From Streptomyces sabulosicollis (GTDB lineage Bacteria > Actinomycetota > Actinomycetes > Streptomycetales > Streptomycetaceae), in NCBI RefSeq assembly GCF_016103465.1, contig NZ_JAEEAP010000031.1:1-39620 (forward strand): DNA of 39,620 nt, read 5' to 3'. Below the pieces are notes generated by a model. It was not told where the DNA came from. It saw nothing but the letters and a program-made list of their open reading frames with translations, and searched no databases. Made by a program: the position numbers and the translations under genes. How positions within the stretch are numbered: the first letter of the stretch is position 1; each line of letters begins with the position of its first letter. Below are positions 1 through 8,278 of the stretch, in pieces.

Positions 1-137
1 GAAAATCCACCCCAAAACCACGCCAAGTCCCCCTCAATCCACCCCCGAACAGCACGAAGACCCCACGACGAATGCGCCGGGGGTCAGCCATGGGGTAAAG
101 TGTCCGACGATGCGGCGCCAGAGATCGGGCGCCTCTC

Positions 138-211
138 GCGGGTGTAGTTTAATGGTAGAACATGAGCTTCCCAAGCTCAGAGCGCGGGTTCGATTCCCGT
201 CACCCGCTCCA
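138..211 (+). tRNA. tRNA-Gly (anticodon CCC), CCA encoded
   Basis: The cloverleaf can be folded by eye. Acceptor arm GCGGGTG (138-144) pairs with CACCCGC (201-207). The anticodon stem is GAGC/GCTC around the seven-base loop TTCCCAA, giving anticodon CCC (glycine). The T arm carries GGTTCGATTCC. Discriminator T208 is followed by an encoded CCA (209-211). Its 3' half is the apparent integration site of the island that follows. Confidence 0.97.
168..211 (+). repeat. att copy 1 (within intact tRNA-Gly)
   Basis: 44-bp repeat running from the anticodon loop through the encoded CCA. It is identical to 32543-32586 and 33528-33571. This copy forms part of the complete tRNA, so it is the reconstituted tRNA side of the insertion. 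Confidence 0.85.
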
Positions 212-218
212 TACTGAA

Positions 219-252
219 GGCCCAGGTCAGCGACCTGGGCCTTGTTTGTTGT
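219..252 (+). terminator. Intrinsic terminator of tRNA-Gly
   Basis: Perfect inverted repeat GGCCCAGGTC / GACCTGGGCC around a three-base loop, followed by the T-rich run TTGTTTGTTGT, eight bases after the tRNA. Diverged copies of this hairpin follow both partial tRNA copies near 32.6 and 33.6 kb. Confidence 0.85.
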
Positions 253-536
253 CTAGACCTCTCCAGCGTCGCCGTGCCCTCCACGTGCCCTAACTGACGC
301 GCGAAACACCGCCGAAGGGTGCGGCGCAGCCCCACACGGAGCGGCGCGTACACGTCAATCTCACAGAGTGAGATCAAGTTTCTGTGACCTGCGACACTTC
401 CTGCTGCACTGGCGTGCTGTTGCGCCCGCAAAGCGTCAGCCGTTCCGCGCTCCACAGTCAGACGCCCCGATAGCGCAGCCCCTTACCCGCCGAAACGCCT
501 TCAACGATCTCCCTGACGGGGCTAGCGTGGCGGTTC
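253..536. other. Intergenic stretch after the tRNA
   Basis: I see no coding signal here. A short imperfect dyad occurs around 360-390 (CTCACAGAGTGAG). No integrase remnant is seen in the place where one would be expected, next to the tRNA. Confidence 0.4.
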
Positions 537-1286
537 ATGACCGCTGCTGCACCGGCCGGAGCCGCCCTCCTGCCATCCCTCCACCGTCTGCAACTGCGCT
601 TCAACTCCAGCGCCTCGCTGGTCGCGATGGACGCTGACGACGACCCCGCGACGCTGGAGTGGGGCTGCCGCGCCGTGCTGCCGCTGTGGGACGCTGACGA
701 CGAAGAGGAGGCGACCGCCAACCAGCGGCTTCTGGCTCATGACGTGTCGTTGTCCCGCACGGATCATGACGACAGCACGGAGTTGACCGTCTTCTCCATG
801 TCCGGCCTCACGCTGGACCTCTGTCGCATCGGCCGCATCTACGACTCGCTCGACTCACGCGACTCCGACTACGAGCATTTCGCCCGGCTCTTCGACTCGT
901 CAGGGGAATTGGGACTCCACCCGGATCTGGACGACTGCTTGATTACGGGTACACAGGTCGTCATCATCGACCGAGCCCGCATCGCACCGGCATGGCGCGG
1001 TCTTGGCGGAGTCGGACGCCTACTGATCGCTCGCATGCTCCGCTGGACATCCGTACACGCCGCCCTCGTGGCTGCCCACCCTTTCCCCATCGACATCCCC
1101 GTTGACGAACGCGACGACGAGGCCCGGGTACTTCGGGAGAAGGCCGCAGTTCAGCGCACGTGGGAATCGTTGGGCTTCGGACCCTTTCGCGAGGATCTGT
1201 GGATCATGAAGCCACACCTACGAGACCATGAAAATGCAGTGCACCGGCTGGAGGCCACACTCGCACCGCATCTCAGCCCCTTCTGA
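537..1286 (+). CDS. GNAT-like protein, tRNA-proximal island gene
   Basis: 249 residues. The C-terminal half reads as a GNAT acetyltransferase fold: a strand VVIIDRARIAP, an acetyl-CoA loop-like segment WRGLGGVGRLL (about residues 150-160), and the late motif WESLGFGPFREDLWIMKP common at GNAT C-termini. The first 100 residues match nothing I recognise. The ATG at 537 has no strong ribosome binding site, so the start is uncertain. It is the first gene after the tRNA. A decayed fragment closely similar to its 790-905 segment (GLTLDL.RIG, then ARLFDSSG) lies at 39.3 kb, so this gene family was once present at both ends of the region. The substrate is unknown. Confidence 0.7.
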   Translation: MTAAAPAGAALLPSLHRLQLRFNSSASLVAMDADDDPATLEWGCRAVLPLWDADDEEEATANQRLLAHDVSLSRTDHDDSTELTVFSMSGLTLDLCRIGRIYDSLDSRDSDYEHFARLFDSSGELGLHPDLDDCLITGTQVVIIDRARIAPAWRGLGGVGRLLIARMLRWTSVHAALVAAHPFPIDIPVDERDDEARVLREKAAVQRTWESLGFGPFREDLWIMKPHLRDHENAVHRLEATLAPHLSPF

Positions 1287-1385
1287 GCCTGAGGGCAACC
1301 GGTGGCGGATCACAGCCGAAAGCGCCCGACCGCCCCGGTTCTGTGTAGCGCCCATAGGGCTTGCTTGGGACCGAAGCACGCAGTC

Positions 1386-1865
1386 CTAGGCAGGCACCAA
1401 GTCGCTCAGCACCTTGCTGAGCGCAGTATCGGCAACAGGCACCGCCGCTGTGACCTGACGCAGGTCGTCGGCTTTCAGGTACCGGTAGCTCTGGGGCGGA
1501 TGGAATGTGCCGGCAGCCCGCAGGGCGGCGAGCGGGACTGGCTCGTCGAAGGTCACCGGTTCCTTCAACGTGATGCCCGACGCCTGCGTGGCTCCGCTCA
1601 TGTACTGGTCGTACTCGCGGCGGCTGATGCCGGTCTGCGCTCGGGCGGCGGACCATACCTGCCGTGGGGTCCCGACCTGGACCGCGGCGATGTGCGCCAT
1701 GCCCACCAGCGCCATGGTCGGCGCCGTGGCGTAGAGCAGGACCGGGGTGCCCGGCGGCGCTGCGACACGCTGACGCCGTACCTCCACGGTCTTGCTGCCT
1801 GCCAGGATCGCCGTGGCGAAGCGGGGGTGGACCGACAGCAGCATCGCGCGTTCCAGATCGTTCAC
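1386..1865 (-). CDS. ASCH-domain protein
   Basis: 159 residues. The N-terminus has the ASCH/PUA-like pattern: LLSVHPRFATAILAGSKTVE, with the charged GSKTVEVRR turn, followed by a beta segment VLLYATAPTMALVGMAHI. ASCH proteins are RNA-binding, and E. coli YqfB, which has this fold, hydrolyses N4-acetylcytidine. The ATG overlaps the stop of the upstream GNAT-PIN gene by four bases (ATGA), so the two are translationally coupled. The pairing suggests a joint role in RNA modification or in toxin control. The function here is inferred only. Confidence 0.8.
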   Translation of the reverse strand: MNDLERAMLLSVHPRFATAILAGSKTVEVRRQRVAAPPGTPVLLYATAPTMALVGMAHIAAVQVGTPRQVWSAARAQTGISRREYDQYMSGATQASGITLKEPVTFDEPVPLAALRAAGTFHPPQSYRYLKADDLRQVTAAVPVADTALSKVLSDLVPA

Positions 1866-3916
1866 GTCCTTCGGTGCCCCTCTTGGTAGACCGCCTGGAA
1901 CAGCTCGTTGCTGATCTTCGACAGCGACATCAGCGAATACGTTAGTCCCAGGCCCTTGGCCAGCGAGTCCAGACGCTTCAAGCTCACCGACCTCGGAAAA
2001 ATCTCGGTGTCCGAGAACCTCAACGCCATCGCGTGGCCGGACGTGGCGACGGCTTGGACTTGCTCCAGACCATATACGCCCAGGTGTTCGAATCCCGAGA
2101 AGAGGGCTTCAGGTGTGTCGATCACCACCTCATCGAGCCGCGAGCTGCCGATCACCATCTGACCTTCCTGACCGGCGGCGCCCTTGCTGACGTACCAGAG
2201 CAAGCGCCCAGGAGCACTCTCACCTCGGCGGCCAGAGGACCGGTAGTAGACATGCTCCCTGCTGATACCGAGCACTTCACTGCGCGGCAGGAGCATGGCG
2301 GGGACATTGAAGAGTTCGGTCGACCAGCGAGGTTCGATCGGTACGAGGAAAGACGGCATCTCCGAGTCGATCACCTTGGCCGGCCACCAGGCACGCTCAA
2401 CGCTACTGGCCACCTCCGCCGGCAGGCCCGGCCCCAGCTCCACTTGCTGGCGACCGAGTTCCTGGGAGGAACTGCTGGCAGCCGCTCGCACTTCTTCGGC
2501 GCTTCCACATACGTCCACCACCAACGCGACCAGTCCCGCCTCGTGTGGGAAGAACCCGTCGTCACCTGCGGCCGCCTTAGCAGCCGGTGAGAGATAGGCG
2601 TCCGTGATGTACACGCTCTCCGCGCCGCAGTCGCGTCCGAGCCCCTTCAATCGGAACAGCAACTGGCGGGCGAGCGTCTCTTCCAGCCGGTGGGCTGCCG
2701 TTCGCAGCACCGGAACCTTCAGCACGCGGCCGTCCAAGCCCCACACGTACAGCGCGACCGGGTGCCCGTCCCCGTCACGCAGCAGTTCCCGGCGCCAGAC
2801 GACCGATCCCTGACCGAAGGATCGCAGCCGCTCGGCAAACGCCGAACCGCTGTCGCTGCCGGACTGGGCGAAGAACGGGACGAGTTCGTCCTCCGCACCG
2901 GCGGCCACCTCACCGGAACGAAAATCCGTGCCCATGAGGTCGGCAGGTCGGTACACCTGGGCCTGCCGTAGCTCGTCGACATGCAGCGTCACGACCGCTG
3001 GTGAGACGACATGAACGCGTGCGATCTCCCAGGCGACGTCAGCCAACTGAAGCAACAACGGATCACGCGTGGCGAGGACCCGAAGGCCCGCGCACGAGGT
3101 CTCGGCCACGTAACGCAGGCGTCGCTTCAACGAACCATCGTCTGGCACGCCTGGCTGGCTCTGCCGCGCAGCCTGCAGAAGCTCACCGCATCGCGCGGCC
3201 ACGGCCTCAGCGTCAGGAGTGAGTTCGCGCAGTCCGTTCAATGCGGCCCGCTGATGCTTACGTTCGGCGGTGTCGCCAACGTCCCGCAAGTCGTGAAACA
3301 TCTGTGGCGTATAAGCCAGTTCGACGAGGTCCGACAACCACGAGGCGTCCAACGCCTGCGATTCCTTCGCCCCTTCAGGAGGTGTGTGCCCGCGGAGGTC
3401 CGCGAACACTTCATGGTCCACGGCCACTACCAGGAGCGCGTCGCTCTCGGCATCGGTGAACAGATCTGGGTGGCCCAGCCCCAGCCACCAGCCGTCCAAG
3501 GTCTCGCCATCACGTCCCCGGCCGAGCGTCTCTCCACGTGGGACAAAGCCCAAGCTCCGCCACATCCCACTCAGCTCGTAGTCACGACGGCACTTCGCCT
3601 TGATCCCGACTCGCTGTGGATTCCGGTCCTTGATCGCCTGCACCAATAGACGAGCGACGCCCTTGCCTCGAAGTTCCTCGGCCACACACAAGTGCGCCAA
3701 CCGCACATGCGGACTTCGCTTCGGCAGACCGAACAGGGCGTACCCGATCACCGCATCGTCCTCAACGGCAACGAGCAGACCACCGTCCGCCGCCATTTTC
3801 CGATACGCCGGCGGCGTCATCAGCCCCAGCGTCTTGGTGTATCGGTCCCCCAACGCCACAGCCGCGTCAACCAATTCATCATGCGAGTCGGAAACGGACA
3901 ACACCTTGATCGACAT
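1862..3916 (-). CDS. GNAT-PIN-PUA-like fusion protein
   Basis: 684 residues. Residues 1-150 are a GNAT domain with the acetyl-CoA motif ELRGKGVARLL (about 81-91) and an ending of the SLGFVPRGE type. Residues about 160-310 look like a PIN-type RNase: an acidic start LLVVAVDHEV, then an RVLATRDPLLLQLADVAW segment. The middle is a strand-rich unknown part. Residues about 560-665 resemble a PUA/EVE/ASCH-like fold (RLLWYVSKG, then ALRFSDTEIF). The ribosome binding site GGGAGGGG lies about eight bases before the ATG. It is the first gene of a two-gene operon with the ASCH protein. The combination of acetyltransferase, nuclease and modified-RNA reader suggests an RNA-targeting conflict or toxin system. 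The GNAT call is firm, the PIN call moderate and the PUA-like call tentative. Confidence 0.75.
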   Translation of the reverse strand: MSIKVLSVSDSHDELVDAAVALGDRYTKTLGLMTPPAYRKMAADGGLLVAVEDDAVIGYALFGLPKRSPHVRLAHLCVAEELRGKGVARLLVQAIKDRNPQRVGIKAKCRRDYELSGMWRSLGFVPRGETLGRGRDGETLDGWWLGLGHPDLFTDAESDALLVVAVDHEVFADLRGHTPPEGAKESQALDASWLSDLVELAYTPQMFHDLRDVGDTAERKHQRAALNGLRELTPDAEAVAARCGELLQAARQSQPGVPDDGSLKRRLRYVAETSCAGLRVLATRDPLLLQLADVAWEIARVHVVSPAVVTLHVDELRQAQVYRPADLMGTDFRSGEVAAGAEDELVPFFAQSGSDSGSAFAERLRSFGQGSVVWRRELLRDGDGHPVALYVWGLDGRVLKVPVLRTAAHRLEETLARQLLFRLKGLGRDCGAESVYITDAYLSPAAKAAAGDDGFFPHEAGLVALVVDVCGSAEEVRAAASSSSQELGRQQVELGPGLPAEVASSVERAWWPAKVIDSEMPSFLVPIEPRWSTELFNVPAMLLPRSEVLGISREHVYYRSSGRRGESAPGRLLWYVSKGAAGQEGQMVIGSSRLDEVVIDTPEALFSGFEHLGVYGLEQVQAVATSGHAMALRFSDTEIFPRSVSLKRLDSLAKGLGLTYSLMSLSKISNELFQAVYQEGHRRT

Positions 3917-4077
3917 ACGCCCCCCTCCCGGAAAGGCCGCCGATAACGAGCCTCAACTCGGGCAAGTACACAGGGAAAGACGAATCGGGCCAAGAGGGCC
4001 ACGGCGCAGGGGACGACCATGCGCGTCGGTCCGTTGCATGGGACGGCTCGTCCCCCTCACGAAGGCGAGGAGTTGCT

Positions 4078-4515
4078 TCACACCACGTCGTCCGGGAACT
4101 GCTCGCGCAGGTGTTGCTGGAACAGCAGGCCGTAGCGGTCGATCCGCCACAGCTGGGCGAACACGACCACCGCAGTACCCAGCGTGAGAGGCCAGGCATT
4201 CAAAGCGACCAGCCCCCAAGCGATCAACGCGAAACCGGCCAGGCCGGATGCGATCAGCCAGTTGAGGGTCGTCTTGTGCTCAGTCGGAACCGTGCCGTCC
4301 ACGTGGAGCCGCTCACCGTAGATGCCCCTGGCAACCCAGCTGGTGGGCTCCACCGGCTCGAAAAGGTGCACGTTCAGCCAGAGCCAGACAACGACGGCGA
4401 CGACGGCGGCCAGGCACCACCAGCCGAGCCATTGCCGACTCCACACAGCCAGCTCGAAGGCCGGGATGGCGGCGAAACGAGTCCACACGCTCCACGGGTT
4501 GGCGTGCCTCTTCCA
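4078..4515 (-). pseudogene. DUF6653 membrane protein, 5' end lost
   Basis: From WKRHANPWSVWTRF onward the frame matches the DUF6653 membrane family: two or three hydrophobic segments (AVVAVVVWLWLNV, IASGLAGFALIAWGLVAL), the GIYGERL block and the ending LWRIDRYGLLFQ. Upstream of about 4515 the minus-strand frame continues to 4713, but it becomes low-complexity and is the antisense of another coding fragment. About ten N-terminal residues and the start codon are therefore missing. The break coincides with the beginning of the mobilisation-protein fragment on the other strand, which points to a recombination junction. Confidence 0.7.
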
Positions 4516-5215
4516 GGTCTCGCCGGAGGACCTCCGCCCCCAACTCCAGCAAGCCGCAATCACCTTCGAACGCGCCACCCGCTCCGGCATCCGCGCCCAG
4601 CAGGACCAGGCCCGCGCTCTGCGCGGTGCCATCCGCGCCTTGCGCTCCACACCCGCCACCGGGGACGGGACCGGGCTCGCGATGTTCCTCGACGTCGCCC
4701 TCCTGGTCGTCACCGCCGCCGCCCGCTGGCACCAGCTCCGCCAACACGACCAGCAGGTGACCGCCGCCCACCAGACGCTGATCCATCTGCGCGCTGCCTA
4801 CGAGCAAGCCGCAACAGCACCCCTGGCCACCCTCGCCCTGCGTAAGCCGCCGGCACAGACGGTCGACCGACTCGTGCGTCACATATGGGAGACCGCGCCC
4901 TCCCACGCTCAACAGATCCTGGGCGACCGTGGCTGGGATGCCCTCACCACCGTCCTCACAGACGCCGAGCGCTTGGGACACAACCCGGACGCCCTGCTTC
5001 AGCAAGCCATCCAGCAACGGCCGCTGGATGATGCACGCCATCCCGCCGAAGTGCTGGCGTGGCGCATCCGCCGTCTCGGCGAACGCCGGGCCCCCAGCGC
5101 CCAGGCTCTGGCTGCCCGGGCACGGTCTGCCGTGGTGCGGCCTGCACAGTCAACGCAGGTGTCGCCGACCAATGCCATGCGTGAAGCAACTGCGCCTCGT
5201 AGGCCACGGCGGTAA
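4516..5215 (+). pseudogene. C-terminal fragment of a plasmid mobilisation/relaxase-type protein
   Basis: From about 4520 the plus frame encodes an alpha-helical C-terminus of the kind found in Streptomyces plasmid mobilisation proteins: an ALR..IRALRS helix, one hydrophobic stretch (FLDVALLVVTAA), the HLRAAYEQAA block, and the tail GWDALTTVLTDAERLGHNPD then LDDARHPAEVLAWRIRRL. No relaxase catalytic domain is present. The upstream half is replaced by the antisense of DUF6653. It is probably a relic of a conjugative or mobilisable element. I recognise the family from memory of its tail, so the exact class is uncertain. Confidence 0.55.
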
Positions 5216-5262
5216 GGCAACAGGGCGCCGCATGGAGTTGACGAAGGTATGGCGGAAATCGG

Positions 5263-6459
5263 CTACGCGGCCATCTCGCTGCGTATCTGATCAAGAGAAT
5301 GGGAGGCGGCGGCATGCTGGGCGGGCAGCCGGGTCCCTGCGGTGCGCACGATGCGCTGGAGTTGATGAGGCAGTCGTTGCATGGCCGCCTCCTGGATCGC
5401 GGTGTCCAGCGATTGGGCGGCGCCGCTGCGATCGTCGGCAAGCAGCTGCACGTGCGCGACGGTGATCAGCTCGATGACGCGCCACTGCGGGGCGACGACG
5501 GTCGTGGGGAGGGGATTGTGCTCCACCAGCCGCATGGCCGTGCGCGTTCGTCCGGTGGAGACGAGACCGCGAAGACGGATCTCGTGGAGCGAGAACGGAT
5601 TGAACAGGCTGGTGTGGGCAACACGGGAGAGTAGATCGTCAGTCTCCCGCATCACCTGGTCGAAGAGTTCGCCGTTGCCCAATGCACCGGCTGCCCGGGC
5701 CAGAAGTGGCAGGGCCGCCGCTCGGGCGTTGTCGTCCGGTGCTGTAGCCGCAGCCCGGCTTAGCCGCTGGACGGCCGCGCCCCTCAGGTTCGCCTTGCGC
5801 AGCTCGTTCCCGTGCATGCGCAGTACATACGAGGTCATGCCCCGGTCCTGGAAGTACTCGGCGACCTCCAGGCTTTTGGCGGTCCAGTGGGCAGCGGTGG
5901 CCAGTCGCTCCTCGGGGAGCACGTTGCCCAGGGCGACGCCGAGTCCCACACGGGCCCGGGCGAGCAGGTGCAGGACGTCGCGCTCGGTGTGACCGTCGCT
6001 AATGCGTGCTTCGAGCCGGGCGACGAGCGGCCACAGTTCGGAGACGGCTTCGGAGGCATGGCCGGACTGCCGGGCGATCTCGGCGAGCCGGACGGTGGAC
6101 TCGCCGAACTGGAGCATCGCCCGGTGGTCCGTGTCCGCAGGATCGGTGATTCCCAGGACATGCGGAGGCAGCTCCAGACAGTCACAGATCCGGCGGCGGG
6201 AGCCGACGTCGTCCAGGGCCCGCTTCCCGAGTTCAAGGGCGGAGATGTAGGTCTTGTCGTAGCCGACGAGCGCGCCGAGCTCGGTCTGGTTCATGCCATG
6301 GACCCTGCGGTAAAAGCGCAGGATGCTCGGCAGGTCTCCGCTGCCGAGAACGAGCTGGGCCTGTGGGGTCGCCCAGTGCCACTGGGCATGCCGACTCGAA
6401 GGCCGTGGACTGGGGAACTGGTTCGATTCCGCTCGCTGCGCGATCTCGCCCCCGCCCAT
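5263..6459 (-). CDS. XRE-family regulator with TPR-like sensor region
   Basis: 398 residues. A Cro/CI-type helix-turn-helix lies at about residues 46-100 (MNQTELGALVGYDKTYISAL). It is followed by roughly 290 residues of alpha-helical repeats (SELWPLVARLEAR, ATAAHWTAKSLEVAEYF), as in actinomycete regulators that bind a small molecule or peptide through a TPR-like domain. It starts six bases after the stop of the Nudix gene, so both are one operon. A neighbouring HATPase-domain protein on the other side is a usual companion of such regulators in Streptomyces. The start is less certain because the first 40 residues look unstructured. Confidence 0.88.
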   Translation of the reverse strand: MGGGEIAQRAESNQFPSPRPSSRHAQWHWATPQAQLVLGSGDLPSILRFYRRVHGMNQTELGALVGYDKTYISALELGKRALDDVGSRRRICDCLELPPHVLGITDPADTDHRAMLQFGESTVRLAEIARQSGHASEAVSELWPLVARLEARISDGHTERDVLHLLARARVGLGVALGNVLPEERLATAAHWTAKSLEVAEYFQDRGMTSYVLRMHGNELRKANLRGAAVQRLSRAAATAPDDNARAAALPLLARAAGALGNGELFDQVMRETDDLLSRVAHTSLFNPFSLHEIRLRGLVSTGRTRTAMRLVEHNPLPTTVVAPQWRVIELITVAHVQLLADDRSGAAQSLDTAIQEAAMQRLPHQLQRIVRTAGTRLPAQHAAASHSLDQIRSEMAA

Positions 6460-6465
6460 GGTCGG

Positions 6466-6933
6466 CTACATCCGCTCGTAGTCGTCCAGGCCCGCATCCA
6501 TGCGGCCGTACCAAGCGGCGATGGCCTGCTTGTAGCCGTCGGGCATGTTCAGCCCGGGCACCTCGTCGGTGGTGAACATGCCGAGCTGCTTGTGCTCGTG
6601 GCTGACGACCGGAGGCCGGTCCGGGGTCAGTACGGTGCACCCGTAGGTGACGATCAGCACTCTCCGCCCGGGGATGGGCTGGTAGATCCACACACCGCCG
6701 TCGATGAGGGGGCCGGCTTTGACCTCCCAGCCGGTCTCCTCCTCGATTTCCCGTTCCAGCGCGGCTTCGGGACTGGCGTCCGGCAGTACGGCTCCGTCCG
6801 GGCTGCCGATCTCCAGACGGCCGCCGGGCAGTTCCCACTCGTCGCGCTCGTTCTTCAGCAGCACCACGCGGTCCTGAGCGTCCAGTGCGACGCCTTTCAC
6901 GGAGACGGGCCAGAGCGGCGGCGTGTACGTCAT
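6466..6933 (-). CDS. Nudix hydrolase with an interrupted Nudix box
   Basis: 155 residues from the ATG at 6933, which has GAGGA seven bases upstream; the frame is open further but without a better start. The Nudix box reads GGRLEIG, then about ten extra residues (SPDGAVLPDA), then SPEAALEREIEEETGW. The catalytic REIEEETG helix is intact, but the loop between the GG turn and the helix is longer than in the canonical GX5EX7REUXEEXGU motif. Nudix enzymes hydrolyse nucleoside-diphosphate-X compounds; the substrate here is unknown. It is first in an operon with the XRE regulator and divergent from the dioxygenase gene at 7102. Confidence 0.88.
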   Translation of the reverse strand: MTYTPPLWPVSVKGVALDAQDRVVLLKNERDEWELPGGRLEIGSPDGAVLPDASPEAALEREIEEETGWEVKAGPLIDGGVWIYQPIPGRRVLIVTYGCTVLTPDRPPVVSHEHKQLGMFTTDEVPGLNMPDGYKQAIAAWYGRMDAGLDDYERM

Positions 6934-7101
6934 GACGATCCTCGTCCTGCGGTATGCGACCGGGTGCTCGGAACGTAGCACGCCCCGCTCGACCCGCATC
7001 CGTGGTGGGCGATTTGCCCGAGTCGACAATCAGTCGCTTTACCCGGCACGGCGCGACTGCTCAGCCTGATCACACCGACCCTCGATCGAAGGAGTACGGC
7101 G

Positions 7102-7908
7102 ATGCGCCACGCCGCAGCCGGCCCCGTGGCCCTCTTCTCAGGCCACTACGTCAACATCCGTGCCCCGCATGCCAGCGCCGCGATCGCCGCACAGCTCCAC
7201 GAGATCGGCCTCGTCACCATCGACGGCCTGCGGAACCGTCAGAACGTCCTGGCCTTGGCCTCACGGCTGATGGCCATCACACTGCACCCGCACAGCGCAC
7301 CGGATGGCCTGACGCTGATCCGCGACACCGGCAGCCACGCCCACCGCGCGGGCTTCGCCGGGCTCGGCAGCGGCGACCTGCAAGCGCACACCGAGCGGTC
7401 CGGCGTCCCCAGGCCGCCGCGCCTGATGCTCCTGGTGTGCCTACGGCCCGCACCCACGGGCGGCGAGATCCTCCTCGCCGACGGACGCGATGTCCACGCC
7501 CGGCTCGTGCACTGCTGCCGCGAAGCAGCAGTCACCTTCTCCCAGCCACGGACCGCCTACTTCGGATCGGGGGCCGGCCACGCCACTCAGGCCATCACCA
7601 CCCACGCCGACGGACGGATCTCCATACGGCTACGGCAAGACGGCCTGGCCCGGTGGAGTCCGATCGCCCAGCCGTATCTCCCCCGCCTGGGGGGCGCCAT
7701 CGCCGATAGCCAGCACCGCATCACCCTCCAGGCCGGGCAGGGGTATCTGATCGACAACCACCGCTGGCTGCATGCCCGTACGCGCTTCACCGGCGACCGG
7801 CAGCTCCTCCGCGCGCTCGGCGAGCCTCTCTTCTCCCTCCCCGAGGGTTTCGTTCCCCATCCCCCGGCAGCGCCGCTGGCCATGTTGGCAAGGAGGAGCC
7901 GGACGTGA
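7102..7908 (+). CDS. TauD/TfdA-family Fe(II)/2-oxoglutarate dioxygenase
   Basis: 268 residues. The facial triad is visible: H96-T-E98 (QAHTERSG) and the distal His in NHRWLHAR (H224), followed by arginines that would bind 2-oxoglutarate (GDRQLLR). Such enzymes hydroxylate or desaturate small molecules or carrier-bound amino acids. The ribosome binding site AAGGAG lies eight bases before the ATG. It opens a plus-strand run that ends at the HemB-like gene and overlaps the next small gene by four bases. A role in modifying a cluster-specific product is inferred from position only. Confidence 0.85.
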   Translation: MRHAAAGPVALFSGHYVNIRAPHASAAIAAQLHEIGLVTIDGLRNRQNVLALASRLMAITLHPHSAPDGLTLIRDTGSHAHRAGFAGLGSGDLQAHTERSGVPRPPRLMLLVCLRPAPTGGEILLADGRDVHARLVHCCREAAVTFSQPRTAYFGSGAGHATQAITTHADGRISIRLRQDGLARWSPIAQPYLPRLGGAIADSQHRITLQAGQGYLIDNHRWLHARTRFTGDRQLLRALGEPLFSLPEGFVPHPPAAPLAMLARRSRT

Positions 7909-8123
7909 CCGACACACGCCAACCAACCTCAGGGACCTTGATGGTCGATAAGCGCACGGGCGACATCGGCCTGGTCGTGGGGAGTGTAGGGCCGTACCTC
8001 CAGCTTCGGCCGCCTCAGGGCGGCAAGGAGTGGGACGTACCGCCGGATGCCCTGCGCGAGCCAACGGCCGCGGAAACCCTGCGTGCCAAGGTCAGCGTGG
8101 CAAATGGGCGGTGGGGCCGATGA
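7905..8123 (+). CDS. Small conserved-type Streptomyces protein
   Basis: 72 residues. The GTG start overlaps the dioxygenase stop (GTGA), with AGGAGG nine bases upstream, a strong sign of coupled translation. The sequence is a compact SH3-like beta pattern (LMVDKRTGDIGLVVGSVGP, then QLRPP and WDVPPDALR) seen in many small Streptomyces proteins of unknown function. No catalytic motif or membrane segment is visible. Confidence 0.8.
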   Translation: MTDTRQPTSGTLMVDKRTGDIGLVVGSVGPYLQLRPPQGGKEWDVPPDALREPTAAETLRAKVSVANGRWGR

Positions 8124-8278
8124 ACGCCGCCCCGAGCCAGAGCGCCCGGCGGTAAGGGCGTGCCCCGAGGCCCCGGACCGCCAAAGTCTCGCAGGAAGTT
8201 ACCCGGCGTGCTCAACGACAGCATCTCCCCGCCCACCCACAGCAGAGGACTCCGCAAACAGACGCTCCGGAGAGACGC

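Noticed and set aside
177-455. 92-codon minus-strand frame over the tRNA end
   Set aside because: Its C-terminus is the antisense of the tRNA and terminator, a common false call.
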